Shown here piece after piece: positions 17,769 through 26,096 of a stretch of 64,000 nt of DNA. The position numbers and the translations under genes were made by a program. Below the pieces are notes generated by a model. That model worked only from the letters and a program-made list of their open reading frames with translations, was not told where the DNA came from and made no database searches. Source of the stretch: Pseudomonadota bacterium (GTDB lineage: Bacteria; Pseudomonadota; Alphaproteobacteria; Acetobacterales; Acetobacteraceae); NCBI GenBank assembly GCA_021849425.1, contig JAJZSY010000017.1:1-64000 (forward strand). Reading direction: 5' to 3'. Positions within the stretch are counted from its first letter, which is position 1. Each line of letters begins with the position of its first letter.

Positions 17769-19004
17769 CTACCCGCCGCGGCGGATGATGCCGGTGCCGA
17801 ATTTCGCCCGCAACCGCTCGACTGCATCCTCGCGGGCGGCGCGGCGGGGCGTTTCCCGGTCGACCAGATCGCCGCGATCGGCCTCCGCCGCCGCGGCGAG
17901 CCGGGCCGCGCCGATCCCGATCAGCCGGTAGCGCGGGCCCGCCGCACGCATCAGGATGGGCTTCGCCGCCTCGAAGATGGTCTCGGCCAGCTGCGTCGGC
18001 CCGGTCAGCCGCACCGCATGGGTATGCGTCTCGAAGCTGGCGGTCTTGAGCTTGAGCACGAGCCCGGCGGCGGCGAAGCCCTCGGCGCGCAGCCGCCGGG
18101 CGAGTTTCTCGCAGAGCGGAAACAGGGCGCGGGCGAGGGAGGCCGCATCGTCGATATCCTCGGCGAAGGTCGTCTCCGCGCTGATCGATTTCGTCTCCCG
18201 CGCGGGGTCGATCGGGCGTGGATCGATGCCGCGGGCGCGTGCGGCCAGCATCGGCCCGTCCTCGCCGAGCCGGGCGCGGGCGGAGCGGTCGTCGAGGGCT
18301 GCGAGCTGGCCAACGCGGGTGATCCCCATGCCGGCGAGTTTCCGCGCCAGCGCCGGGCCCACGCCGGGAAGAATGCCGACCGGCTCCGGCGCCAGCACCG
18401 CCGCCGCCTCCGACCCCAGCACCGCGAAGCCGCGCGGCTTGTCACGCTCGGCGGCGAGTTTCGCGAGCAGCCGGTTGGCGGCAAGGCCGACCGACACCGT
18501 CACCCCCACCTCCGCCTCCACCCGGCGGGCGAAGCGGCTCAGCACCGCGGCCGGCGGAGCCTTGTGCAATGCCTCGGTGCCGGAGAGGTCGAGCGCCGCC
18601 TCGTCGATCGACAGCGGCTGCACCAGCGGCGTCAGTGTGGCCATCAGCGCGCGGATCTCGGCCGCTGCCGCCGCGTATTTCCGCATCTCCGGAGCGATCA
18701 CCACCGCATCCGGGCAGAGTTTCCTGGCCTTGAATATCGGCATCGCCGAGCGCACGCCCGAGAGCCGGGCGATGTAGCAGCAGGCCGCCACCACGCCGCG
18801 CGCCCCGCCGCCGACGATCACCGGCCGGTCGGCAAGCTCGGGCCGGTCGCGCTTCTCGACGCTCGCATAAAACGCGTCGCAGTCGATATGGGCGATGGCA
18901 AGGGTCGTGATCTCGTCATGCGCGACGAGGCGCCGCCCCTCGCAGTGCGGGCATGCGGTTTCGGTCTCGAAGATCGTCTCGCAGTCGCGGCACAGGGTCG
19001 GCAT
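17769..19004 (-). CDS. dinB: DNA polymerase IV (Y family) with N-terminal zinc ribbon
   Basis: A 411-residue translesion polymerase. Catalytic carboxylates appear in IAHIDCDAFYASVE and LSIDEAALDLSG; GVGLAANRLLAKLAA-type fingers/palm and the helix-hairpin-helix GILPGVGPALARKL follow. The N-terminus has a four-cysteine cluster (C5, C8, C18, C21: LCRDC and CPHC), an extension present in one alphaproteobacterial DinB subgroup. It copies damaged DNA with low fidelity and without proofreading. No LexA box is evident in the short upstream gap. Confidence 0.93.
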   Translation of the reverse strand: MPTLCRDCETIFETETACPHCEGRRLVAHDEITTLAIAHIDCDAFYASVEKRDRPELADRPVIVGGGARGVVAACCYIARLSGVRSAMPIFKARKLCPDAVVIAPEMRKYAAAAAEIRALMATLTPLVQPLSIDEAALDLSGTEALHKAPPAAVLSRFARRVEAEVGVTVSVGLAANRLLAKLAAERDKPRGFAVLGSEAAAVLAPEPVGILPGVGPALARKLAGMGITRVGQLAALDDRSARARLGEDGPMLAARARGIDPRPIDPARETKSISAETTFAEDIDDAASLARALFPLCEKLARRLRAEGFAAAGLVLKLKTASFETHTHAVRLTGPTQLAETIFEAAKPILMRAAGPRYRLIGIGAARLAAAAEADRGDLVDRETPRRAAREDAVERLRAKFGTGIIRRGG

Positions 19005-19055
19005 GGCCAGCGCAGGAAACGCCTTATCGGCGCCGGGCGGAAGCGAAAAATCGCG

Positions 19056-19982
19056 TCAGATCGAGCGGACCAGATGCACGAGGCCCGACCATTGCTGGGC
19101 CACCCATCCGCCGCTCGCCATCGCCTCGGGGGCTGCGGGGTCGCCGGTCGGCGCGAAATCCTTCGAGAAATCGGCGGTGCCGAACATCATGTCCCAGAAC
19201 GGAAACACCGCGCCGTAGTTGATCGAGCGTTCGCCGGCGGCGAGAATGCCGTGATGCGCGCGGTGAAACCGCGGCGAGACCAGCAGCCGCTCGCCGATCC
19301 GGCCGAAGGAGAGGCGAATGTTGGCGTGGCTGAAACTTTCGACGAAGCGCAGGATCAGCACCAGCAGCGGGAATTGCAGCGGCGGAATCCCGATCAGCAG
19401 CCCCACCGCCATGAACCAGAGAAAGCCGATCACCTCGTCGAGCACATGGTTGCGGTCGTCCGACCAGAAGGTCATCTGCCGCTGGGCGTGATGCACCGCG
19501 TGCAGCGCGTACCAGGCACGGAAGCGGTGCGAGAGCCGGTGCCGCCAGTAATCGGCGAAGTCGAGGATCAGCGCGTAGACCGCGAAGGTGATTACCGGAT
19601 GGCCGAACAGCGGCGGAAAGATCGTCTCCAGCATCGGCGGCACATAGCCATGATCGGCGAGGAACCCGTCGAGCCGCACCTGTGCCGCGTAGAACAGCAC
19701 GAAGGTCATCACCGGCAGCACGCCGACGCGGGCGAGAAACGTGTAGAACACATCGACCAGTACCACCCGCCGGCTTTCCCAGCGCTCGATCGGCATGGCC
19801 CGCTCCAGCGGCACGCAGACGGCGTAGGCCAGCAGCATCTGCGTCACGCCATAGATCGCCACCAGCGTCCAGCCGAAGGAAAGCTCGCTCCACTGCATCA
19901 GGCCGAACCGGTAGAGCAGCGGCAGCACCGCCACCTGCTCCACCCAGCCGGCCAGATCGTTGAACGGATGGGCCGGCAGCAT
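19056..19982 (-). CDS. Sterol desaturase / fatty-acid hydroxylase family membrane protein
   Basis: I start at the ATG at 19982 (MLPAHPFNDLAGWVEQVAVLP), three bases after the stop of the beta-propeller gene, giving 308 residues. Hydrophobic segments alternate with the three histidine boxes of the family: HRLSH, HAVHHAQ and HRAHH, which bind a di-iron centre. Family members hydroxylate or desaturate sterols, sphingolipids, fatty acids or carotenoids in the membrane. The position after an O-antigen-ligase-like gene could mean it acts on a lipid of the envelope. The substrate is unknown. Confidence 0.85.
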   Translation of the reverse strand: MLPAHPFNDLAGWVEQVAVLPLLYRFGLMQWSELSFGWTLVAIYGVTQMLLAYAVCVPLERAMPIERWESRRVVLVDVFYTFLARVGVLPVMTFVLFYAAQVRLDGFLADHGYVPPMLETIFPPLFGHPVITFAVYALILDFADYWRHRLSHRFRAWYALHAVHHAQRQMTFWSDDRNHVLDEVIGFLWFMAVGLLIGIPPLQFPLLVLILRFVESFSHANIRLSFGRIGERLLVSPRFHRAHHGILAAGERSINYGAVFPFWDMMFGTADFSKDFAPTGDPAAPEAMASGGWVAQQWSGLVHLVRSI

Positions 19983-19984
19983 GC

Positions 19985-20986
19985 TCAGGCCAGGCGCATC
20001 GCCGTGCGGGCGGCGGTGTCGGTCAGCAGGGTCGAGAGATAGATCCCGTGCGGCGAGCGGCCGACCGTGATGTGGTCCACCGCACCGCTCGCCGGATCGA
20101 GCACGGCGACGCGGGAGGCGAAGCGCAGCGCGATCCATAGCCGCCCATCCGGCGCGAAGCACAGGTCATCCGGCCCGCCTGGCATCGGAATCCGCCGCTT
20201 GAAGCCGAGAGTCTTCGCATCCAGCACCGTCAGCGAGCCGGCGACGCGGTTGGTGATGTAGAGCTCGCTGCGGTCCGGCGTGAGGAAGATGTTGTGCGCG
20301 CCCTTGTCGGTCAGCACGGTGCGCATCACCCGGCCGGTCGCCGGATCGACCACGGCGACATGATCGCTGCCCATGATCGCGACCAGCACCACGCCGTCAT
20401 GCCACATCACCCCGGCGGGCGTCTTGCCGACCGGCGCCGTCCAGCGGACGCGCATGGTGGCAAGATCGATCGCGACCAGCGTGCCGGAATCCTGCATCGA
20501 GACGAACACGGTGCTGGAATCCGGCGTGTAGCTCAGATGGCTCGGCATCGATCCGGCGCGGAAGCGGTGGGCGAGGCTCAGCGTGTCGGCATGGTAGATG
20601 TCGACATGGTTGAGCCGCAGGCAGTTCACGGTGAGGAATTTGCCGTCCGGGCTGAACCAGAGCTGGTAGGGATCGGGGATCAGCTTGTGGCCGCGCTCGT
20701 GCCCGGTTTCGGGGTTGAAGAAGAACAGCGCGTTGCCCGAGGCATCGGCGATCAGCAGCGTCTTGCGGTCGGGCGTCAGCGCCCAGTGGCCGGGTTCGCG
20801 CAGCGTCGGCTCGGTGTGGATCACCTTGCGCGTCGTCATGTCGATGACGGAAACGCGCGAGCCGCCCGAATCGAGCACGATGCAGATCGGCGGCGTCGTG
20901 CCGGCGGCGCGGGCGAAGGCGGGGGCCAGGCCGAGAAACGCCGGCGCGGCCAGCAGCGCGCGGCGGGAAAGCGGGAGCATGGTCAT
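19985..20986 (-). CDS. Exported YncE-like beta-propeller protein
   Basis: The start MTMLPLSRRALLAAPAFLG at 20986 overlaps the stop of the upstream ligase gene (ATGA); the 333-residue product has a Tat-like twin arginine (SRRALLAA). The rest is a seven-bladed propeller pattern with repeated units such as VSVIDMTTRKVIHTEPTL, LLIADASGNALFFFNPETG, LVAIDLATMRVRWTAPVG and LTVLDAKTLGFKRRIPMPGG. Such proteins usually bind partners or ligands and have no catalysis. It lies between an O-antigen-ligase-like gene and a sterol-desaturase-like gene. Role unknown. Confidence 0.8.
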   Translation of the reverse strand: MTMLPLSRRALLAAPAFLGLAPAFARAAGTTPPICIVLDSGGSRVSVIDMTTRKVIHTEPTLREPGHWALTPDRKTLLIADASGNALFFFNPETGHERGHKLIPDPYQLWFSPDGKFLTVNCLRLNHVDIYHADTLSLAHRFRAGSMPSHLSYTPDSSTVFVSMQDSGTLVAIDLATMRVRWTAPVGKTPAGVMWHDGVVLVAIMGSDHVAVVDPATGRVMRTVLTDKGAHNIFLTPDRSELYITNRVAGSLTVLDAKTLGFKRRIPMPGGPDDLCFAPDGRLWIALRFASRVAVLDPASGAVDHITVGRSPHGIYLSTLLTDTAARTAMRLA

Positions 20987-22302
20987 GCCGGGGCCGATCC
21001 TTCGTCGGGATTGATGAACACCGCCCGCGCCCATGTGAAGAACGTCAGGCTGGTCGTTGCGATCAAAGTATTATCGGTCAGAGATTGCACTGCGAAGGTG
21101 AGAAACACAAGGCGGATCAGCCGTCGCTGCCCCACCGGCAGCGCAGCGCTGCCCCGAAACAGCCACAGGCCGAGCAGGCCGAACAGCAGCAGCGCGCCGG
21201 GCACGCCGCCCTCGCAGGCGATGCGCAGATATTCGTCATGCGCCGCGTTGGTGCCGAGGAAGCGGCCGATCGGTGAATGCAGCGGCACGATCACCTTGCC
21301 CGCGCCTACCCCCCAGCCGAGCCAGGGCGAGCGCGAAAGCGCCGCCTCGAAATAGGGCCAGATCAGGTTGCGGTTGGACAGGCTCCCGGCATCGCCGAGA
21401 TGGACGAGGTCGATCACGCGGACGAAATGCAGCGCCGGCCCGGCGAGCAGCACGGCGGCGAGTGCCGCCCCGCCGATCGCCAGCAGGCTCACCCGTTCCC
21501 GCATGCCGAAACCCGGCGCTTCGACCGCGACCAGGGTGGCGAGCGTGGCGAAAGTGGCGAGCGCCAGCGGGGCGCGCGCGCCGCTCGCCAGCAGGATCAG
21601 GAAATTCGCGCCGATCCAGGCCCATTCGCGCCGCCGACCGCTACCGGCGAAGCCGACCAGCCCGGCATAGATCCCGATCATCGCGAAGCCGCCGAGAAAG
21701 GCCGGAGAACTTGACGCCTGCAGCCGGATCGCGCCGAGCTGCACGCCATAGAGCGCGCGCAGCCCGGCCGCGTGCAGGGCCAGCCCGAACGCCACCGTCA
21801 CCGCCGGGCCGATGATGGTGCAGCGGATGATCGCCGCGCGCATCCGCGCCTCCGCCCGCATGAAGCCGGCGGCGAACGGCGCCGCCGAGCCGACCAGCGA
21901 GCGCAGCGAGGCGAGCGGCGTCAGCCCCGGCCACAGGCCGTGCATGAATCCGCCGATGAACATGAAGAGAAAGGCGAAACCCGGATTGTAACGGTCCATC
22001 CGCACCCCGCGGCGCAGCGCGGCCAGCCCGATGATCGCTAGTCCCGCGACCTTGAGCAGGGCGATGATCGCCTCGTGATCGCCGATCATGTCCGAAAGCC
22101 ACATCTCCGGCGTGGTTTCCACCAGGAGCAGCCAGGCGGCCATCGCCGCTTCCGGCCAGGCGAGTGCTGCGCCACCGGCAAGGCCGAGCGCCAGAAGGCC
22201 TAGCAAGGGCCCGATTCCCTGCGGCACGAGGAGCAGAAGCGCTGCCGCAAGACCGGCCGCCACGGCGAGCGCCGCGCCTCCGCGCGCGATACCGCCAGTC
22301 AC
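20983..22302 (-). CDS. O-antigen ligase/polymerase (WaaL/Wzy family) membrane protein
   Basis: A 439-residue polytopic membrane protein that starts with GTG and overlaps the methyltransferase stop (GTGA). About 11-12 hydrophobic segments are visible. The large periplasmic loop region contains SLSNRNLIWPYFEAALSRSP and NAAHDEYLRIACEGGVPG; an HxxY/E pattern of this kind is characteristic of the O-antigen ligase domain. It probably joins or polymerises undecaprenyl-linked polysaccharide on the periplasmic side. WaaL and Wzy cannot be told apart here. Confidence 0.82.
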   Translation of the reverse strand: MTGGIARGGAALAVAAGLAAALLLLVPQGIGPLLGLLALGLAGGAALAWPEAAMAAWLLLVETTPEMWLSDMIGDHEAIIALLKVAGLAIIGLAALRRGVRMDRYNPGFAFLFMFIGGFMHGLWPGLTPLASLRSLVGSAAPFAAGFMRAEARMRAAIIRCTIIGPAVTVAFGLALHAAGLRALYGVQLGAIRLQASSSPAFLGGFAMIGIYAGLVGFAGSGRRREWAWIGANFLILLASGARAPLALATFATLATLVAVEAPGFGMRERVSLLAIGGAALAAVLLAGPALHFVRVIDLVHLGDAGSLSNRNLIWPYFEAALSRSPWLGWGVGAGKVIVPLHSPIGRFLGTNAAHDEYLRIACEGGVPGALLLFGLLGLWLFRGSAALPVGQRRLIRLVFLTFAVQSLTDNTLIATTSLTFFTWARAVFINPDEGSAPA

Positions 22303-22874
22303 GGCACGGCGAGGATCGTGTAGTGTTCGTCCGGCCCGGCTACCGCGGCCGCCGCGGAAAACCCGGCGGCGGCAAGATGCGTCTGCGCCTCGGCCGGCGT
22401 CATCCGCCGCGCCATCGGCGCGCCGACCGCACCGGGCCCGGCCGGGTCGTATTCGGCGATGAACAGCGCGCCGGATGGTTTCATGGCGGCGCGGATCGCG
22501 CGCAGCGCCGCATCCCTGTCCCGCATGTGATGCAGGGCATCGGTCAGCATGACCCGGTCCGGCGCCATTGGAAGGGCCGCAAGCGTCTCGGCCCGCCCCA
22601 CGATCGTCTCCAGCGCCAGGCCGCGCCGCGCCGCCTCGGCTTCGGCATAAGCGAGGGATGCGGACTCCGGGTCCATCGCCAGCACGCGCGCGCCGAGAGC
22701 CGCGTATTCAAGGGCGAGCGCGCCGGTACCTGCGCCGATATCGAGCACGGTCATGCCGGCGGCAAGGCCCGCCCGCGCCGCCCAGACGGCGGCCAGATGC
22801 CGCTTCTCCGCCTGCCGTGCCACCAGCCGCTCGAGCCGTGCGGCATCCGCCCCGGGTTGATTTTCCGCCTGCAT
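22299..22874 (-). CDS. Class I SAM-dependent methyltransferase
   Basis: A 191-residue protein. Motif I is VLDIGAGTGALALEYAALG, followed by the acidic residue in LAMDPESASLAYAEA and motif IV/post-motif VMLTDALHHMRDRDAALRAIR, the UbiE/COQ5-like arrangement. The acceptor is unknown. It is the first gene of a minus-strand run with the O-antigen-ligase-like, propeller and desaturase-like genes, all with 4-base overlaps or tiny gaps, so a lipid or polysaccharide acceptor is plausible. Confidence 0.83.
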   Translation of the reverse strand: MQAENQPGADAARLERLVARQAEKRHLAAVWAARAGLAAGMTVLDIGAGTGALALEYAALGARVLAMDPESASLAYAEAEAARRGLALETIVGRAETLAALPMAPDRVMLTDALHHMRDRDAALRAIRAAMKPSGALFIAEYDPAGPGAVGAPMARRMTPAEAQTHLAAAGFSAAAAVAGPDEHYTILAVP

Positions 22875-22914
22875 GGGCCAACCCTAGCCGAAGCCAAGGG
22901 ATCGACAAACCGAA

Positions 22915-23709
22915 ATGATTCTCCACGCCTCAACGACCGGCACCGGCCCGGATGTCATTCTCCTGCACGGGCTGTTCGGCGCCGGGCGCAATCTCGGCGT
23001 CATCGCCCGCGGGCTCGCGGCGTGGTTCCGCGTCACCACGCTCGACGCCCGCAATCATGGCGACAGCCCGCACGATGCGGACATGCGCTACCAGGCCATG
23101 GCTGAGGATGTCGCCGAGACGATGGAGTCGCTCGGCATCGGCTCTGCCCGCGTGGTCGGGCACTCGATGGGCGGCAAGATCGCGATGATGCTCGCACTCG
23201 CGCAACCCGGCCGCGTCGCCCGCCTCGCCGTGCTCGACATCGCGCCGATCGCCTATGGCCATGAGCATCTGGGTTATGTCCGGGCGATGCGCGGCCTCAT
23301 GCTGCATCCCGGCCTGACGCGGCAGGAGGCCGACGCCGCCCTTGCCGCCAGCGTGCCGGAGCCGGCCTTGCGGGGGTTCCTGCTGCACAATCTCGTGCTT
23401 GGCGCCGCACCCCGCTGGCGCCTTGGCCTTGAGGAAATCGCCGGCGCGATGAACGATCTGGTCGGCTGGGCCGATCCGGCGCCGGGCGCGCGCTACAATG
23501 GCCCGGCACTGTTCGTCGCCGGGGCCGCATCGTCCTATGTGCCGGAGGCGGCGCATGACGCGATCCGCGCCCGCTTCCCGCAGGCGCGGATCGAGACGAT
23601 CGCTGATGCCGGCCACTGGCTGCACGCCGAGAAGCCGCGCGAGGTGCTCGCGGCGCTCGAGCCTTTCCTGCGCGGCCAGAGCATCATCCGGTCGGATGAC
23701 GTCATCTGA
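22915..23709 (+). CDS. Alpha/beta hydrolase (YbfF-like esterase)
   Basis: A 264-residue hydrolase. The oxyanion region VILLHGLFGAGRNLG, the nucleophile elbow VGHSMGGKIAMM and the C-terminal histidine in DAGHWLHAEKPREVL complete a Ser-His-Asp triad. It resembles the YbfF acyl-thioesterase/esterase group. The last eleven or so codons (after FLRGQ) are made of a dispersed palindromic repeat that also supplies the stop codon, so the native C-terminus may have been replaced. The substrate is unknown. Confidence 0.88.
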   Translation: MILHASTTGTGPDVILLHGLFGAGRNLGVIARGLAAWFRVTTLDARNHGDSPHDADMRYQAMAEDVAETMESLGIGSARVVGHSMGGKIAMMLALAQPGRVARLAVLDIAPIAYGHEHLGYVRAMRGLMLHPGLTRQEADAALAASVPEPALRGFLLHNLVLGAAPRWRLGLEEIAGAMNDLVGWADPAPGARYNGPALFVAGAASSYVPEAAHDAIRARFPQARIETIADAGHWLHAEKPREVLAALEPFLRGQSIIRSDDVI

Positions 23710-23726
23710 TCGGATGAAGATGCTCT
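23678..23726. repeat. Dispersed palindromic repeat, copy 1
   Basis: A 49-base imperfect palindrome with ends AGAGCATCATCCG and CGGATGAAGATGCTCT. It matches a second copy at 42771-42819 at 41 of 49 positions. It overlaps the last codons and stop of the hydrolase gene and ends just before the EVE-domain gene. The terminal motif AGAGCAT...ATGCTCT resembles palindromic elements common in intergenic DNA of alphaproteobacteria (recalled, not searched). Confidence 0.8.
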
Positions 23727-23732
23727 GATGCT

Positions 23733-24146
23733 CTACAGCCGCAACCCGCCCATGGCGCAGAGATGCGCCCAGTGCTCGGCGCTGACCGGGCCGACCGAAA
23801 GGCGCGAGAGGCGCACCAGTGCGAGGTCGGTCAGCGCCGGATCGGCCTTGATCGCGGCAAGGCCGACGGGATGCGGCAGCGGGGCGACGGCCTTCATATC
23901 GACCGCCACCCAGTCGCCGGCCTCGGCGGTTGGGTCCGGATAGGCTTCCCGTACCACCTCCACCACGCCGACGATCTCGCGACCGATATTGGAGTGGTAG
24001 AAGAAGGCGCGGTCGCCCAGGCGCATCGCCCTCAGGTTATTCCTGGCGGCGTGGTTGCGCACGCCGGTCCAGGGTTCGACACCGTTGGCCACCTGCTGGT
24101 CCCAGGAGAACGCGTCCGGTTCGGACTTGACCAGCCAGTAATTCAC
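23733..24146 (-). CDS. EVE domain protein
   Basis: A 137-residue protein. The opening MNYWLVKSEPDAFSWDQQ, then WTGVRNHAARNNLRAMRLGDRAFFYHSN and IVGVVEVVREAYPDPT, is the EVE domain (PUA-like fold, thymocyte nuclear protein 1 type). EVE domains bind modified bases in nucleic acids. It overlaps the YciI gene stop/start (ATGA), so the two form an operon. Its 3' end lies seven bases from a palindromic repeat. Confidence 0.93.
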   Translation of the reverse strand: MNYWLVKSEPDAFSWDQQVANGVEPWTGVRNHAARNNLRAMRLGDRAFFYHSNIGREIVGVVEVVREAYPDPTAEAGDWVAVDMKAVAPLPHPVGLAAIKADPALTDLALVRLSRLSVGPVSAEHWAHLCAMGGLRL

Positions 24147-24436
24147 GGCGTCAGCGTGCCGTCGCGCAGCACGGTGCGGAAGCCGTTGATCTCGACCGCG
24201 CCAAACAGCCCGGCCTTGCTGTAGGGGTCGTTCGCGACCAGCGCTTCCACGGCCGCACGGTCCGCCGCCTCGTAGACGATCATCGAGCCGCAGGGATTGC
24301 CCTCGGCATCCAGCATCGGGCCGCCGTAGAGGATGCTCGACTTGATGCTGTCGAGATAGGCGAGGTGGTCGGGGCGGACCTGCTTGCGCAGGGCGAGGCT
24401 GTCTTTGCGATCATGGGCGACCAGGACGAACTGCAT
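24143..24436 (-). CDS. YciI family protein
   Basis: A 97-residue YCII-domain protein with a strong AAGGAG ribosome site. The family core is visible: MQFVLVAHDRKDSLALRKQVRPDHLAYL with the conserved His-Asp region, then GGPMLDAEGNPCGSMIVYEA and NDPYSKAGLF. YciI proteins have a ferredoxin-like fold; their function is poorly defined. It precedes the EVE gene, a pairing often seen in alphaproteobacteria (recalled). Confidence 0.92.
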   Translation of the reverse strand: MQFVLVAHDRKDSLALRKQVRPDHLAYLDSIKSSILYGGPMLDAEGNPCGSMIVYEAADRAAVEALVANDPYSKAGLFGAVEINGFRTVLRDGTLTP

Positions 24437-24549
24437 GGCGGTGGCTCCTTTCGGGCGGTTTCACTGGCGCCAGCATAATGGCTGATCGCGCTGCGCCAAG
24501 ATGTGATCGGCCGGGGCGGCTCCGCGCCGGCGTGGGGGGTGTCAAAAAC

Positions 24550-24559
24550 ACGAATTCGT
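24550..24559. promoter_or_regulatory. Palindrome upstream of ccmC
   Basis: A perfect 10-base palindrome, ACGAATTCGT, lies 16 bases before the ccmC start, in a short AT-rich patch in the gap between the YciI gene and the ccm operon. TATTAG at 24559-24564 could be a -10 element. It may be an operator; no regulator can be named. Confidence 0.25.
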
Positions 24560-24575
24560 ATTAGACAATCTGTCG

Positions 24576-25388
24576 ATGGACCGTTCACCCGCCACGGATT
24601 ACGCGGCCGACGCGCAGGCCGCCATGATCGCCGCCCCGACATCGAAATCCGGTGCCTGGCTGCACCGTTTCGCCAATCCCGGGCGTTTCCAGCGCCTGGT
24701 GCAGCCCCTCATTCCGTGGATCGGCTGGGCGGCGCTGATCGTCTGCTCCGTCGGGCTGGTCTGGGGATTTGCCTTCGCCCCGGCCGACTGGCAGCAGGGC
24801 ATCGCCTCGCGGATCATGTATGTCCACGTTCCCGCCGCCTGGGTGGCGATGAACGGCTATGCGGCGCTGGCCATCTGCTCGCTGCTCTCGATCGTCTGGC
24901 GGCATCCGCTGGCCGATATCGCGGCCAAGGAGATGGGGCCGGTCGGCGCCGGCTTCACCGGGCTCTGCCTGATCACCGGTTCGCTCTGGGGCAAGCCGGA
25001 ATGGGGCACCTACTGGGTGTGGGATGCGCGACTGACCTCGGTGCTGATCCTGTTCTTTCTCTATCTCGGCCACATGGCGCTGATCCGGGCGTTCGACAAT
25101 CCGCAGCATGGCTACCGCGCGGCGGCGATCCTCGGGCTTGTCGGCGCGATCAACCTGCCCATCATCGTGTTCAGCGTGTACTGGTGGAATTCGCTCCATC
25201 AGGGCAACTCGATCACCCTGACCGGCCCCTCCAAGATCTATGTCACGATGCTGTATCCACTGCTGATCTCCACGCTGGGTTTCTATCTGGCCTTTATCGC
25301 CATGTCCCTCGCGCGCATTTCGAGCGGTATCATGGAGAACCGCGCGCGGGCGCTGCTGCTTGCGCGCGCGGAGCGCTCCGGGAGCTGA
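24576..25388 (+). CDS. ccmC: Haem exporter permease CcmC
   Basis: A 270-residue six-helix membrane protein. The tryptophan-rich periplasmic motif WGTYWVWDARLTS near residues 143-155 is the haem-handling WWD domain, and histidines flank it in YVHVPAAW and YLGHMALIRA. CcmC presents haem to CcmE in the periplasm as part of system I cytochrome c maturation. It is the first gene of ccmC-D-E-F-G-H-I; ccmA and ccmB are not in the window, so they must be elsewhere. Confidence 0.96.
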   Translation: MDRSPATDYAADAQAAMIAAPTSKSGAWLHRFANPGRFQRLVQPLIPWIGWAALIVCSVGLVWGFAFAPADWQQGIASRIMYVHVPAAWVAMNGYAALAICSLLSIVWRHPLADIAAKEMGPVGAGFTGLCLITGSLWGKPEWGTYWVWDARLTSVLILFFLYLGHMALIRAFDNPQHGYRAAAILGLVGAINLPIIVFSVYWWNSLHQGNSITLTGPSKIYVTMLYPLLISTLGFYLAFIAMSLARISSGIMENRARALLLARAERSGS

Positions 25389-25392
25389 GACG

Positions 25393-25557
25393 ATGGTGAA
25401 GAACACCCTGCCTTACGTGGTCGGCAGCTATGGCGCCGCCCTTGCCATCATCGGCATACTCTCCCTGACCACGTTCTTCCGCTACCGGGCGGCGCGGCGC
25501 CGGCTGGCCGCGGTCGAGCCGCGGGGGCGTGGCGAGTCGGGGAGTGCCGCGTCATGA
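25393..25557 (+). CDS. ccmD: CcmD haem exporter subunit
   Basis: A 54-residue protein starting at the ATG at 25393 (MVKNTLPYVVGSYGAALAIIG). It has one membrane helix followed by a basic tail (FFRYRAARRRLAAVEPRG), the usual CcmD shape. CcmD links CcmC and CcmE and is needed to release holo-CcmE. It lies four bases after ccmC and overlaps ccmE (ATGA). Confidence 0.9.
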   Translation: MVKNTLPYVVGSYGAALAIIGILSLTTFFRYRAARRRLAAVEPRGRGESGSAAS

Positions 25558-26075
25558 TGAGCCGCAAGAAGCGCCGCCTCTGGATCGTGATTGCCTGCGG
25601 CCTCGGCCTGTCCACCGCGGTGGCGCTGATGCTGGTCGCCTTCCGGTCCAGCCTGTCCTTTTTCATGTCACCGCAGCAGGTCGCCGCGCGCCACCCGCCG
25701 GCCGGGCGGGTGTTCCGCCTCGGCGGCATCGTGCAGGCGAACACCGTGGTGATGGGCACCCGCGATGGCGCGCCCTACACCACCTTCCGCATCACCGATG
25801 GGCGCGCATCGATCCCGGTGGTCTATACCGGCGTGCTGCCCGGCCTGTTCCGCCAGGGGCAGGGCGTCGTCACGATCGGCGCGATGAGCAGGGGAGACCG
25901 TGAGTTCCTCGCCTCCACCGTGCTCGCGAAGCATGGCGCCGACTACATGCCCCGCGATGTCGAGATGGCGCTGCGCAAGGCCGGCAAGTGGAATCCGAAA
26001 TTCGGCCCCCCACCCAATGCCGGCGCCTGGGACGACAAGTCGCCCGCCCAGATCGAGGCATCCAACAATGGCTGA
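25554..26075 (+). CDS. ccmE: Haem chaperone CcmE
   Basis: A 173-residue protein anchored by one N-terminal helix (RLWIVIACGLGLSTAVALML). The OB-fold core includes FRLGGIVQANTVVM and VVYTGVLPGLFRQGQGVV. The covalent haem-binding histidine is H127 in LAKHGADYMPRDV, the family motif. It carries haem from CcmC to the CcmF/CcmH ligation complex. It overlaps ccmD and precedes ccmF by 21 bases. Confidence 0.95.
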   Translation: MMSRKKRRLWIVIACGLGLSTAVALMLVAFRSSLSFFMSPQQVAARHPPAGRVFRLGGIVQANTVVMGTRDGAPYTTFRITDGRASIPVVYTGVLPGLFRQGQGVVTIGAMSRGDREFLASTVLAKHGADYMPRDVEMALRKAGKWNPKFGPPPNAGAWDDKSPAQIEASNNG

Positions 26076-26096
26076 GCCGATGGGAGACGCCGCAGA

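Noticed and set aside
17550-20042. 830-codon plus-strand frame
   Set aside because: It runs opposite dinB and the sterol-desaturase-like gene, with a His/Arg/Glu-rich composition and no recognisable domains. It is a shadow frame.
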